Assembly (NCBI GenBank): GCA_047967505.1
Contig: CM106540.1
Reading direction: 5' to 3' (one strand)
Length of the DNA stretch: 64,000 nt
DNA from: Dipteris shenzhenensis
Lineage: Eukaryota; Polypodiophyta; Polypodiopsida; Gleicheniales
Shown piece by piece: positions 46,812-60,075 of this stretch (position 1 is its first letter; each line of letters begins with the position of its first letter). Position numbers and translations under genes: made by a program. The notes below the pieces were generated by a model. That model worked only from the letters and a program-made list of their open reading frames with translations. It was not told the origin of the DNA and made no database searches.

Positions 46812-48630
46812 TATGGGTCTAGGATTTCATAACAATATGATGGCCTATGAGCACACAACGTGCTAAGAGACTACTAGAGGCACAAATGATGTAGTGTTAC
46901 TTTATCGTATTCAGACACAGTTTATTCCATTTCGCTTATACGCAGATTTCTTCAACGATCTTGGTCTGACGATAGTTAGAGAAATCTCGCTCAAAATATT
47001 AGCCTAATGGCTTGGACCAGTGGAGCTAGATTCGTCAAGTTGTACAGTCACGATTTTCGGTTTCATAAAGAACAGCTAGGTTTTAGCATCTCCATTTCAC
47101 GTATACGACTATGCTAGGAAAAACAACGATCTGTGTACTGCAAGGAGCTGTATGTCAACAACCAGATATGCTCTGAGCCTGCAAGTGACCCTTCCGGGGG
47201 GGAGATGAATGTTCTCCTTCTTGACATAGTTCTGTCATCACAAGATGAAAAACTGGAGCCCTTAGCTTAGTTCGATAAGCTCTACTTATCTCAAGGGCAC
47301 CTTCATACGCCATGGTGTGTCTTCAAGGAGTTGTACAATACGATTTCACGTGATGTTTTTCTGCAGGAACTATATAGATTAGAAGAATAACGTTTTCGAT
47401 CACGTCTGGATCTCGATCTTGAATTTCACTTGTGCTTAAGTGTGGTCAAATTTTTTATACTAGGCTTCCAGCCGCCCCCTGGCGCCCACCAGAAATTGGT
47501 TATTAGACCCTGTTAAGAGGACTAGCAGTTGTTTTGCAGCTGTAAGGGGATCGCCGTGATGTGTTTGCAAGTAAAGGGGGTTCCTACAGGTTAGAGATCT
47601 CGAGCATGTAAACCCCCCAAAAACGAGCGGAAAAGTGAGTGAAGTACTCCGCACTATAAACCTCCAACTGTGTGCATATATAGTCAGCATGTAATATGGG
47701 AGTCCCTTGAAGTGTATTCGACTTCTACCTCATTAGTAGGTTCGTCTTGTATCCTGGAACCTGATATTCAAATAGCTACACCCATGAAGCAAGGTTTTAT
47801 TGACCTTACGCTCATGAAGCATATGCTTCTGGAACGTTCGACAGAATGAGCTCTTGGAGACAATGCATAGATTTGAAGTCTCATATGGTTCTGGAGCACT
47901 GATCTAAGTAAACTTAAGTATAGATAGGAGCTGTCTTGAAGATTTCGACAAGGAGACGGCCATTATAGGCCTTATGGCGCACTAATTGGAACAGTCTAGC
48001 GCGGCTTAAATCTACATGTTGCCACTAAAATTCTTTGTGGTATTAGAGTTTACTATTCATGAGCGCTTTTATACAGTAGAACCCCTGTTCATGATCCCAT
48101 ATCAGATTTTGTGCTTAATCTTACGACCCATTATTAGTGGAGTTTCCATATATTCTCTTAGAAATTTACTTGGCACTATGAAAAGCATTTTTTAAAATTA
48201 TCATTACCCCACATTACAAGAGATGGAGAGCATTTTATTTTATTTTAGAGTATTATTGGTTATGATTTATTGCCATTGTTCTTGGAATTCATGGCAAAAG
48301 TGAGCTATCTAGAATTTCTTTTATATTGCATGGTTGTCATGTTTAACATATGATGGCAGTGCTTCACACCTATGGAGATCTGAGGCATTATCTTTGGGCC
48401 AATGCCCTATATGATTTCCATGAACAGATGGGACAGTATTACATGGGAATATACCAGTGATAATTTGCTATTGAGATGAGACCATGACTTAGAAAACATT
48501 TTACTTAGATTGCTACATGACCACTTTATTTTTTAAACGATGCTTTAGGCTCCAAGGTAAAAGAAGAAAAGGGGACTTTAAGACTAATGATATTTATAAT
48601 CTTGGCCTATTCAAATGGATTGGGCTATTT
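46812..48630. other. no gene recognised
   Basis: Mixed sequence without motif, long frame or obvious repeat. It ends in TATTT (48,626-48,630), the target-site copy for the next copia. Confidence 0.4.
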
Positions 48631-49694
48631 TGTTAGATATCAATGCTCTACTCTCGTGTAACTACGTAGGAACCAGCTAATTCTACTTGTAAGCCCCCCA
48701 TATGAGGAGAAGGCATTTGAGTAGCTCGGTTATCCGGTAAGTCCTGGTTTGGACAACAGATGGGGGCCATGTGTGACCTGATGGCTGGACGGCTTCAGAT
48801 AGAGTTGGCACACTACCAACTAGGCTACATGCAAGTGTAGGAAGGCATCCCTTGACTGACTGCACTGAGGATAGGTGGAGCATTTCCTGGGACAACCCAC
48901 CACTCTCGGGTTGTGGGGCTCGTTTGGAGCCTCAGATGATCCCGAATGGCTCCGGGCCAAACAGAGACCGTAGGTTAGTTGCTCGTGTAACTACGCGGGA
49001 ACCAGCTAACTCTACTTGTAAGCCCCCCATATGAGGAGAAGGCATTTGAGTAGCTCGGTTATCCGGTAAGTCCTGGATTGGACACCAGATGGGGGCCATG
49101 TGTGACCTGATGGCCGGACGGCTTCAGATAGAGTTGGCACACTACCAACTAGGCTACATGCAAGTGCAGGAAGGCATCCCTTGACTGACTGCACTGAGGG
49201 TAGGTGGAGCATTTCCTAGGGCAGCCTACCACTCTCGGGTTGTGGGGCTCGTTTGGAGCCTCAGATGATCCCAAATGGCTCTTGGCCAAATGGAGACCAT
49301 AGGTTAGTTACTCTGTTTTGCGCACCGGTTCTATCGTATGGTCGCTGGCCTATTTCAGGACCGACCCCCAGTTGACCGTTTTGGGCGGACTGAGTCGGTC
49401 ACCCAATTGAGCCTAACCGACTATGACTGGTAGCTATATAAGAGCAAGCCTATGAAGCCCATTTCATCACTGGCTACAGCAACCCTGATTCCTTAACATC
49501 CAACCTCCGTCTTCTACTATCTCCAGCATGCCATCGAAGCTTCTTTCACAGGAGTGCACGGTTGGGAGGCAGCGCCATCTATTGTATCAGTTCTGCAGTA
49601 ATCAAATTTTTGATTCTCCATACTATCTTGTTTTCTCTCTTGCGTATGAGATTTTGTTATCTGTTGAGCACAGACTTTGTATTATTTTCTTACA
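48631..49694 (+). repeat. 5' LTR of family-2 copia, with internal tandem duplication
   Basis: 1,064 bp. Units 48,653-48,981 and 48,982-49,310 are near-identical 329-bp copies starting CTCGTGTAACTACG. Removing one gives about 735 bp, close to the other LTRs of the family (746 and 734 bp). Confidence 0.9.
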
Positions 49695-49764
49695 TAGTAT
49701 CAGAGCCTGGATTCTAGCAAGAAGATTTGGTAGTGTGTTTCTATTTGTGAGCAGATTGTGAAAG

Positions 49765-52700
49765 ATGGCCCAGCCCACAAGACTGCGAATCCCACCATTC
49801 GGTGAAAGCGAAAAGTTGGACGGCTCTAACTATCCACTCTGAAAGTTCAAGATGAAGACCATCCTAAGTGCATATAAGCTTTGGGACACTGGTACTGTGG
49901 TGGACGTGAGGCCGGTTGCGAGATCGGATCCAGCCAATGCAGGACAACAGATAGTACCAACTGTGGATAAGATTCTCGCATGGACAAGAAGAAATGCAGA
50001 TGTGCCATGTTCTATTGTTTGCAGTGTTAGTGATTCTGTCATGGCGTTAATTCAACATGTCACCACATTGGAGGAGGCATGGACGGTCTTGAAAAATCAG
50101 TACGAGACCACGAATCAGATGCGGATTCAGAATCTAGAGACTCAACTCGCAAACGAGAAGTTGTCTGAGTCTAAAGCAGCAGAGAAGTTCATCACCAGGG
50201 TGAAGAATCTGCGCGATCAGATGACTGCGATTGGCATCACCATCACCAGTGAGAATCTAGCACGAAGGTGCATACAGATTCTTCCACCAAAGTACGACAG
50301 TCTTGTTATGGCACTGAATACGCAAAACAAAAATTCGCCCCTCAACTTTAAGGATTTCAGTGCGATGCTTCTGGAGGAAGAGATGCATCAAAAGACAAGG
50401 ACTGGAGAAGATTCAGCTTTCTAGACCGAATCAAAGAAAGATAAGGGTAAGGACTCTGGTAACCCATCTTCTCCTGATGATAAAAAGAGAAAGAAGAAGA
50501 TCAAGTGCTTCTATTGCAACAAGGCAAGGCACAAGCATAATGAGTGTCGAAAGAAGATTGCAGATGAGAAGAATGGAGTAAAGAAAGAGTCCAGCAACAA
50601 TGCGCAGGCAGTACCAGTAGAGCTGTTCCATCGCAATTGAGGAGATTTGCATGGAGACAGTTAATGTACCTGCGGATGAACCTTAGATCATTGACAGTGG
50701 TGCATTGTGCCACATGACCAGTCGGAAGGATTGGTATACCTCTCTATAGCCAGTAGGGAATGACATCCTGGTAGCAGTCGGCAATGATGCAAAATGTCCA
50801 ACAAAAGGAAAAGGTACGATTTCTCTCAAGTCAGATGGAGTTGTAAAATAGTTGTCCGATGTTCTTTATGTGCCAGATATCAAGAGCAACTTGTTGTCCA
50901 TTTCTGCGATCACGGATCGGGACCTCAAAGTTCAATTCAATAAGAATGGTGCACAGATTCTGGATCTTCAAGGGAAGGTCATTGGTAAAGGTACACGGTG
51001 CAACAACATTTACGAACTCTCAGCTTTCAGTGCTCGAGCGGATGTGAAGAACACTAAGCTGTGGCATGAGAGGTTTGGTCATCTAAACCTTAGTTCTTTG
51101 AAGGTCCAGATGCATAAAGTTGGAATGATTGCAGACCTACCAAAAATTTGAGATCTGCCTGATGTATGTGAAGCTTGCATGATGGGCAAGCAGCATCGAC
51201 AGCCCTTTCCTAAAGAGGCCAACAGGGCAAAGGCTCCTCTAGAGCTCGTTCACACGAACCTCTGCGAAAAGATAGAGACGGAAGCTTTAGGTGGTTCCTA
51301 CTACTTCATGATGCTGATCGCGACGACTACAGTAGAAGGATATGGATATACTTCCTGAAGATGAAAGACGAGGCTTTCAGTAGGTTCAAGGAATGGCATG
51401 TAATGGCCGAGAAAGAATCGAGGAGGAAGGTAAAGAAGCTGAGATCAGACAGATGTGGAGAGTTTACATCGACTGAATTCAAAAGTTACTACAAAAGTCA
51501 CGGGATCAAGAGGCAGAAACCCCTACCAATACATCACAACAAAATGGAGTAGCAGAACGCAAGATGCCCGTCATCTGCAAAATGGGCCAGAGTATAATGA
51601 AAGGGAAAGATTTGCCAAAGAATTTCTGGGCTCAAGCATGTAACACTGCAGTTTACATCCTGAATCATAGCTACACGAAGGCTGTGAACGGGATGACTAC
51701 ACTGCAAGCCTTTTCTGGTAAGAAACCTTCAGCTGCACATTTCAGAGTTTTTGGATGTGACTGTTTTGTGCATGTCCCTGATGCTACCAGGACCAAATGG
51801 GAACCGAAGAGCCGGAAGTGTATTTTCTTAGGCTACAGTGAAGAGGCGAAGGGTTACCATTTCTATAACCCTGTTACCAAGAAGGTAATAGTAAGTCGCG
51901 ATGTGGTCTTCTCAGAACAGCCACATCACATGGAGAAGGATGCTTCCTTTCCAGACAACCAGGACCAAGATATCCATCCAGTACAACCACCAACAGCAAA
52001 CCGAACTCCCCCAATGGTGCTTGGGAGGATTCACAAGATAAAGAAGAGAAAGAAGAGCCTACAAAACCACAATGGCAATGGCCATTCCTGAAGTGGGTAA
52101 AGCAGCTTTTGGATGGCAGAGAACCTCTAGCCATTGAGGAGGAACCATCCAAACACTGCCAGTCCAAGAGACTAGAGGAGCAAAGAAGGGCGCAGGAACA
52201 CTTGGTCAACTATGCTTTGATGATAGAAGTGATCCGTGCTGATGAACCCAAGTGTCTTGAAGAGGCATACGGTGATGATAGGTGGATGGAGGCTATGCAG
52301 TCAGAGTATGGCTCCATAATGAAGAACAACACTTGGGACCTTGTGGATCGACCACCAAAATGCAAGGTAATTGGAACCAAGTGGGTGTACAAGACCAAGT
52401 ACAAGTCCGATGGCACGTTGGATAAGTACAAGGCTCGGCTCATGGCAAAAGGATTTGCACAGGTACATGGTTTTAATTATCAATCTCTCACATAGCTCAA
52501 CTAACCACAATTCACAGTGTTTTAGCTTTACCTACCCAGGGAAGTTGGCCCGTGTTTCAGATGGATGTGAAATCCACCTTCCTGAATGGAGATCTCAAGG
52601 AGGAGGTATACATGGAACAACCACTAGGTTTTAAGATCCCCAGTTCAGAAGGTAAAGTCTGCAAACTGAAGATGGCACTTTACAGGCTAAAACAGGCCAC

Positions 52701-53761
52701 ACGAGCATGGTACCAGCGAATTGATGCCTACTTTTTGCAAAACGGGTTCCAGAGGAGCCCATCTGATGCAAATTTGTATATCTTCAGAGAAGGAGGCAGG
52801 TGTATGATCGTGGTCCTTTATGTGGATGACCTTGTCACAACAGGGAACCATGAAGAGAAGATCTCATAGACAAAGCATTTGCTAGGAAGAGAGTTTGAAA
52901 TGACAGACCTCGGACTGATGCATTTCTATTTGGGGATTGAAGTTTGGCAGGAGCCGAAATACAGATCTTCATTTCACAGCTGAAGTATGTTGGAGAGATA
53001 CTGAAGGCATTTGGCATGGCTGAGTGCAAGACAGTTGGTACCCCTATGGAGGTTGATGTGAAGCTCTCAAATGAGGATTCATCACCACTAGTGGACGAAG
53101 CGAGTACAGAAGGCTTGTGGGCAGCTTGATTTACCTGTGCAACACACGGCCGGACATCAGTTTTGCGATTGGTGTACTAAGCAGGTTTTCCAATAAGCCC
53201 TGGGAGAACCATTGGAGGGAAGGGATGTGGGTGCTAAAATACATCAAAGGCACACTTGATTATGGCATCACCTATACCAAGGGAAACATCTTGACCGAAT
53301 TCTGTGACTCGGATTGGGCAGGAGACGTGGACAGTAGGAGATCAGTGACAGGGTAGTATTTCTCACTTGGATCTGGAGTTGTGTCATGGGTCAACAAGAA
53401 GCAACCCACAGTTGCTCTTTCTTCTACAGAGGCCAAGTACAAATCTACATGCTTTGCTTCTTGCGAGGCAGTGTAGTTGAGGAGGATTTTGGGGGACATG
53501 GGTGCAGTGCAGAACAAGCCTACGCAGTTATCATGTGACAATCAGAGTTGCATGGCGATTGCAAAGAACCCGGTGTTCGACGCTCGCACAAAGCACATTG
53601 AGATTCAATATCACTTTGTACGCAAGCTCATCATGGATGGAGAGGTCGACTTGGTGTACTGTCCGACTACAAAGAATGCTGTGGGCATCTTCACGAAGGC
53701 TCTTGGAAGAGACTTGCTGGAGAGGCATCTTCATCGACTTGGCATTGGGTCAAAAAAGTAA
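49765..53761 (+). pseudogene. family-2 copia gag-pol remnant
   Basis: Start ATG at 49,765 (MAQPTRLRIPPFGE). TGA at 49,840-49,842 replaces the Trp usual in NYPLW, and TAG at 50,422-50,424 follows the UBN2 part. Recognisable in order: zinc knuckle CFYCNKARHKHNEC (about 50,506-50,547), protease DSGALCHM (about 50,695), pre-integrase LWHERFGHLN (about 51,058), integrase (HTNLCEK near 51,250, where Asp is usual, LRSDRCGEF near 51,440, and a disrupted QQNGVAE region), RT with KWVYKTKYKSDGT and YVDD (about 52,820), and RNase H ending DIFTKAL-like (GIFTKALGRD). Numerous stops and shifts make it inactive. Confidence 0.9.
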
Positions 53762-53791
53762 GTTCACTTGCGGGTGGACATTTAGAGGGGG

Positions 53792-54537
53792 TGTTAGATA
53801 TCAATGCTCCACTCTCATGTCATGTAACTACGCAGGAATCAGCTAACTCTACTTGTAAGCCCCCCATATGAGGAGAAGGCATTTGAGTAGCTCGGTTATT
53901 CAGTAGGTCCTGGTTTGGACACCAGATGGGGACCATGTGTGGCCTAATGGCTGGACAGCTTCAAATAGAGTTGGCACATCGTCAACTAGGCTACATGCAA
54001 GTGCGGGAAGGCATCCCTTGACTGACTACACTGAGGGTAGATAGAGCATTTCCTGGGGCAGCCCACTCTCGGGTTGTGGGGCCCGATTGGAGCCTCAGAT
54101 GATCCCGGATGGCTCTGGGCCGAACGGAATCTGTAGGTCAGTTGTTTTGTTTTGCGCACCGATTCTATCATATGGTCGGTGGCCTATTTCAGGACCGACC
54201 CCTAGTCAACCTTTTGGGCGGACTGGGTCGGTCACCCAATTGAGCCTAACTGACTACGATTGGTGGCTATATACGAGCAAGCCCGTGAAGCCCATTTCAT
54301 CATTGGCTATAGCAACCCTGATTCCTTAGCATCTAGCCTCCATCTTCTACTATTTCCAGCATGCCATTGAAGCTTCTTTCATAGGAGCCCATGGTTGGGA
54401 GGTAGCACCATCTATTGTATCAGTTCTATAGTAATCAAATTTTTGATTCTCCATACTATCTTGTTTTCTCTCTTGCATATGAGATCCTGTTATCTATTGA
54501 GCACAAACGTTGTATTATTTTCTTACATATTTGCCTT
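53792..54537 (+). repeat. 3' LTR of family-2 copia
   Basis: 746 bp, TG..CA ends, one copy of the unit that is duplicated in the 5' LTR. Confidence 0.9.
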
Positions 54538-54829
54538 TAGAAGGTGTCAATGATAAGAGACTTTGGACATGATACTATGACATGGAATACTTTACTACTA
54601 ATGGTGTAACATGGGCCTTGGAATCCTTGATTTCCCCACTCTATGTGGGAAGGTATGGAAGTAAGTATAATTCATTAAAAGGAAAAAAGGTGTTTCAATT
54701 TGAATTCTTCCTAAGTACCCTTATTATTATTGGAATATGTTAGCAAGTATTTGTAGGCTACTAATACTCCATTACTTTCTTTAAACTTGAGACTCATTTT
54801 GCCCTTTTTTGAACTTGAGATTAACATTG

Positions 54830-55546
54830 ATTATATCTAGATGCCAGCTTGGATTTGGGGGACTTTGGTAAGATTGTGGCTGCCCTGTCTGCCAATAGAT
54901 AGTGGAGGTTCCATACCCCAAATGACAAATTGCCTATATGGGTTGCACGGCTTAATAGGGTGTGGAAGGCCACACCATCATACAAAATGAACTTTCTACT
55001 GTGGTGGGTTTTGGTAGGCCAAATGCCGGTGAGGTCAAGAATTGCCAAATCTAATCCAAATGTAAGTCTCACTTGTCTATTCTAAAAGGAGGCCAAGGAG
55101 ACTCATATGCATCTATTCTGAGACAGTTTATTTATCAAGGATGTGTGGAAACAAATCAGACTAAGCCTGGCAAGAGCTCACATTAACTTTAGAATGAACT
55201 GGAAAATGGAACTGCTAGGAGACAAATGTAGGATGAATGACCCCATGTGTGAGCTCTAGTAGGTGATTAGAGGACACATGATAAGTCATGTGTGGAGGGA
55301 GAGGAACAATCTAGCATTCCACAAATTGCACTTGGGGAGACTGATGACTATAGCCATCATAGAGGACACGAGAAAAGCAATGCAAGTTTTTGGGAAAAAG
55401 AATGATGCATGTAACCTTGTAGGAAAGATCTAGAATTGAAGGTTCCTGCCTCATCTTCTAGAGGACAGTGGTTGTATATATTTTTTCTACCTTTTTTTCT
55501 TACCTTTTTTACTTTAATACAATGATCTTTTTAGCAAAAAAAAAAA
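54830..55546 (+). pseudogene. LINE 3' end: zinc-binding RT-associated domain and poly(A)
   Basis: Broken frames read PSYKMNFLLWWVLVGQMPV, RIAKSNPN, KETHMHLF, VWKQIRLSLARAH and HVWRERNNLAFHK. This fits the zf-RVT region at the C-terminus of plant L1-like LINEs (FLW..GKLPV, the CP-C-E-E-HLF-C region and WR-RN--F). The expected Cys residues are largely lost. It ends after ACTTTAATACAATGATCTTT in an A-run (about 55,535-55,546), as a LINE tail would. 5'-truncated. Confidence 0.65.
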
Positions 55547-56424
55547 CTCCTTTTGTGTCATATGAGACTTAAACTCAATGATAAGACCTACCAAAATAAG
55601 GACATCATTCATGTTTTAGCATGACATCATTCCTTGAATTGAGGTGGTTATTCACTTCTTGTCCTAAGATAGGGCCCCCACCTTACAATGTGGATGACTC
55701 ACCAAATGTAAAGCAATGCTCATTCTAAATAGTTCTAATTGTTATTCACTAGCATGGAGTGGTTCCATATACTAGCATGGAGCATCCGTCATAATTTCTT
55801 ACTCTCCAAATACTAGCATGGAGCTTTCGTCTCAATTTCTTGTTCTCAAGGTGGTAGATCCATCTCATCTCTTTTCTACTAATGGGTCTACTAAATTCTT
55901 AAATTCTATATCTTCTAATCTAAACATTGGATTCACACGGGATTTGTTGCACTAGGTTTGTAATTTTGTGTTTCATTCATCTTGAGATTGAGAATTTGGA
56001 TTCGGATAACAAAAGTTACGAAATTTAGATATTACACCCAAAAAATTAAAACATTAATCTAAGCTAAAACCCCTAATGTACATTAATCTAAATTGACCTA
56101 ATCTAAACATTAATCTTCACCAACCCCTACCCCAGACCCTATGACAACCAGACCCATAGCTTTGCTCACTAGCTACCCCCCCTCAGCCGTGCCTCCCTCC
56201 ACCATGCACCTTCCTCCCTTGCGGGTCACCCCTCTCTCCATTCTCATTACCTTCGCTCGACCTACCCTATTCCCTCTCTCCTTTGTTGTGGCCATACCCT
56301 ACCGACCCTATTTGCCATGACCACATTTTGTAGTGCAACCTCCAAGGGCGATACTTCGACCTCCCCTCCATTTTTTGTGAAGGCACAACACTTGCACAAC
56401 GTCCTACTGCTCAACTCAGACCTT

Positions 56425-56475
<51 letters not shown>

Positions 56476-57818
56476 ATTTCAATTTAAATGCGATGTTTTC
56501 AATTTGAATGTGTGGTCACAATGTTTCAATTTGAATGTGAGGTTTTGATAGTGAGTTGTTGTCCTAGATTTCAAATCTTGTCCACCACACTTATCCTTGC
56601 AAATCCTAGACTTGTGATGTTCCTACACTTGTACCAAATACCACCTTAGGAGCATTTACAACAATGCTACCTTCACTTGCTACATCCACAACCACCGGTG
56701 CCATTTCAATATGCTCCATTGACTCATGTCAGTAGTCACCATCCTCATCATCATCTCCACCTATAGTTTCTACCAATTCACCATCCTCTCCCCCTCTTAT
56801 CATCTCCACCTATAGTTTCTACCAATTCACCATCCTTTCCTCAACTCCCTCTCTTATCACCACCATCTCACCAACTCCCCCTCTTATCATCACCATGTCA
56901 CAATTAGATTTTTATTAGTGCCCCTTTTGGTCTCTACATTGTCTACCTCTTCCATGGTACATCTTAGCTCTAAAGTGGAGGAGAGTACATTGTCTCATAA
57001 GCAGCAGCTTACATCATTTGACCAAGATGCTCATCTCAATTGAGGGAAGCACCTTCACTACAAGCTTTACCACTTCCCGCATATTCATAAAAGTATAGGC
57101 AAGCTCATGTTATCATCTCCTTTTGATTCAGCTACCTACTATTACTCTTTTGGGTGTATAGTTTTTGATGCCCTCACTTTCACAAAGTGTGCTTGCTGTA
57201 CTTTCATTTCCTCAGTTACTCCCTGTGGAATTATCTAGAGCCAAGAGTGGGGTGTGGATTTTGTGTCCTTCAAGTCCTCTATGAGTAGTTGTACGCACAA
57301 GTACATCACTCTCAGCAGGTGGCATCATCCACATCCCACAATCGCCACCTCCTTCATCACACCACTACCATTTTCACACCCTTTTTTCTCCTCCTTCACC
57401 ACATGTGGAGCCTCATCTCGACATCTAGACCCCTCCCATCTACATTGTAGTGCCTTGTAAACTCATTAACATAGGATATCTTGGGTACACACATGAGATA
57501 CCTAGAGAGTGAGGTAGCCTTAGTCGAGGACATGTAAACATCACCATAGTACCAGAGCAATTAGCCTAGGACAAGACACTAGTATATACTATACAAACAA
57601 CTCTAGACACAGATTAGATGGCACACAAGATATATTCATTGTAAAATTGCACTGTTCCTATGTGGAATGGACACCAGTAGCACTCCATGCCCACATTAAA
57701 AAATAGACCTCCCAATTTAGCTTCACTATCTAGAGGATTGAGTCATGTAGCTTGAGAAGTTTATCATGACAATCATACTAGAGAATGGTTCTCCCTAAGG
57801 AAACCACCCTCACCTTTC
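55547..57818. other. no gene recognised; low-complexity Pro/Ser-like sequence
   Basis: Short repeats of ACTAGCATGGAG occur at 55,750-55,820. A (CT)n tract lies at about 56,427-56,473. C/T-rich phrases with CACCATC and ATCATC at 56.65-56.9 kb recur irregularly (CACCTATAGTTTCTACCAATTCACCATCC occurs twice). Confidence 0.5.
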
Positions 57819-58049
57819 TTGTCATTGAGAACTAGCTATTTACAGCCCATGACAAATTTCTCAAAATCCTTCATTCTCCTCCCACGACATGATGACCCAG
57901 ATTACAAGGACAAGGATAGTAAGGAGTCAAATGACTCTAGTGATAGTGGCAAGGGTTTCCAAAGGGATGAGGATGATGAGGGTAAAGATGATGGATTAGA
58001 TGGATTTGATGGGGTAGAGGAGGCTCATGGGGCCATGCAGCCTCCTTAG
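57819..58049 (+). CDS. unrecognised short acidic ORF
   Basis: Seventy-six codons whose second half is Asp/Glu/Lys/Ser-rich (DPDYKDKDSKESND .. DEDDEGKDDGLDGFDG). It might be the acidic tail of a decayed transposon protein. No domain, promoter or intron is evident, so I am not sure it is a gene. Confidence 0.2.
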   Translation: MSLRTSYLQPMTNFSKSFILLPRHDDPDYKDKDSKESNDSSDSGKGFQRDEDDEGKDDGLDGFDGVEEAHGAMQPP

Positions 58050-58081
58050 TGCATTTTTATTTTACTATATGAGTACATGTA

Positions 58082-58482
58082 AGGTTTTATTTTCATGGAA
58101 ATTTGAGTTTGTACATATTTTTGTATTTCCAATTCACTACTTACAATGACTTTTTAGTTTACACCCCACACAAGATTCATCAAGATGGTAAAAAATTTTA
58201 CAATGGGGCACTTGTACATGCTTTTGGAGGCCTTATCCTTATGATGTGAATTTGAGTTCCATTTAGAGTCTATTTAAATAGGTTTTATTTTCATGGGAAA
58301 TTTGAGTTTTTACATAGTTTTGTATTTCCAATTCACTACTTACAATTGACTTTTTAGCTTACACCCCACACGAGATTCATCAAGATGGTAAACAATTTTA
58401 CAATGGGGCACTTGTACATGCTTTTGGAGGCCTTCTCCTTATGATGTGAATTTGAGTTTCATTTAGACTCTATTTAAACATG
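58082..58482. repeat. tandem duplication, ~200-bp period
   Basis: Units starting TTTTATTTTCATGG-AAATTTG at about 58,085 and 58,282 run through GAGTCTATTTAAA / GACTCTATTTAAA with few differences. Confidence 0.85.
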
Positions 58483-59165
58483 CATGTATGCTTTAGAGAT
58501 TTGTTGTAAGTTTCAAGGAAATAAAATTTTTTCATGTACACAATGAAGCCATATGCCAGTGAGAGCCATCTAGTTGAGATCCATGTGCCCACACACCAGT
58601 TATTTAGGTCCCCATCCACTCCAAGTGTAAGACCAAGAACAAATGGCCATGAAGGAGTGGGGATGGGCTTGATTTAGATGTGGAGGCTAATATTCGACAT
58701 TCAACATCATGAGAGTGAATGGATAGAGAATTATTTCTTAGAGCTAGAGCTTGTGAGCTATAAGGAGAGATTGCAATACTTGGTTGAGGACTCAAGGTCT
58801 TGGGTGGTTGATGTTCAAGGTGGTAGATTGAAGGATGGAGGAGATGTGGTCTCATGAATCCTCTATGCAACTAGCAAGCATGAAATATTTGAGGTTTGGT
58901 GCGATCCTTTTGGGCACTTACAAAACTTTTTACTCTTTTTCATATTGATATCTTTCCATTCTTCTCTTCTCTTTTGTGATCTTTTCAATAATAGATTAGT
59001 AACTCATCACCAAGTCTTAGCTACATTGAGTGTGTGGTGTGATATTGGTTGATGTAGTGTGTAGGTGTAAAGAATGATAACTTGTGTTGATTGCACACAT
59101 TGTGAAATTCCAAGAGTCTATGGCATTCAACATACTATCACCAAGAGTTCTTGCTCTCTCTCTTT

Positions 59166-59304
59166 TGCAAACCCCTCTTTGTCTCACATTTCCAAAGAGA
59201 CCAAGAAAGTGGACTACAAGGGATGAAAGCATAATTATATTTCTCACATCTCCAAAGAGACCAAGAAAGTGGACTAAAAGGGGTGAAGGAATCATAATAT
59301 TTCT
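59166..59304. repeat. tandem duplication, ~60-bp period
   Basis: TCTCACAT-TCCAAAGAGACC followed by AAGAAAGTGGACTA-AAGGG occurs twice with a similar tail (ATAATTATATTTCTC / ATCATAATATTTCTC). Confidence 0.85.
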
Positions 59305-60039
59305 CAACCATGAATAAACATGTTGTAATCAGGAGCACTTTTTAGGTATCTGCTTCCTTTTGTGCATGTGTTTGAACTTTATATCATAAGACTACTATCA
59401 TAAGACTACTCTACTAGTCTATAATCAATGTCAAAAAACATTCCAATCACTCTTTACAAAGTATATACCATAAGCATGTTCTACTAGCCAATACCTAAGA
59501 AAATTGATCTATTAATAGTTGTAATAAGTAAAATGTAATACCATACTATTTTTCAAATAGATCATGGAACCAAATTCCAATTAGAAGGAGAAACATCAAC
59601 TATGAATCTAGAAATTGATGGATGTTGGAGATGATATATTTGTGACTACATGGGCTAAGTAGACTCACCACAAATGAGAAATCATAGAGAAAATTAGAAC
59701 ATGCGGTGTATCTTTAGCTTGAGCACCTACCCTTAGAAACTTTTTGTTTCTTACATGGGTATAATGAAAGTGCCAACAACATAATGCTTTTCTATCATCA
59801 TTTGCAAAACATATGTGACTATTTTCACATTAAAAGGCATAAAAGGGAGAGAATGCAAACATGCAACTACTATCATGGATAACACAAGTTACCATAGTAA
59901 ACAAGTGCTAGGTAATTTCAAGTTTAACATAATCTTAAAGGGACAAAGAAAAAGTCTACCTTGAACTATTGCGGCGTGTATACAATATGATAAAATTAAC
60001 CAACATAGGTGGATTATTTAATCAAGAATCATGGAGAAT

Positions 60040-60075
<36 letters not shown>

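Larger units (their letters stand above)
48631..54537 (+). mobile_element. complete but decayed Ty1/copia element, family 2
   Basis: 5,907 bp on the plus strand, flanked by TATTT on both sides (48,626-48,630 and 54,538-54,542). The 5' LTR (48,631-49,694) and 3' LTR (53,792-54,537) both start TGTTAGATATCAATGCTC and end TTTCTTACA. The 5' LTR is longer because of an internal 329-bp duplication. The primer site GTATCAGAGC lies at 49,697-49,706, and a purine tract TTTAGAGGGGG ends at 53,791. The polyprotein has many stops and frame changes. The same family recurs inverted at 60,718 onward. Confidence 0.9.

Noticed and set aside
30912-46820. A 5-bp target-site duplication for the large transposon
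   Set aside because: Flanks tried at several possible termini (e.g. CCCAC against TATGG, TCCCG against TCTAG) do not match, so none is claimed.
49012-49212. Minus-strand ORFs in the 48.6-kb LTR
   Set aside because: Both copies lie inside the LTR duplication and repeat the same non-coding unit.
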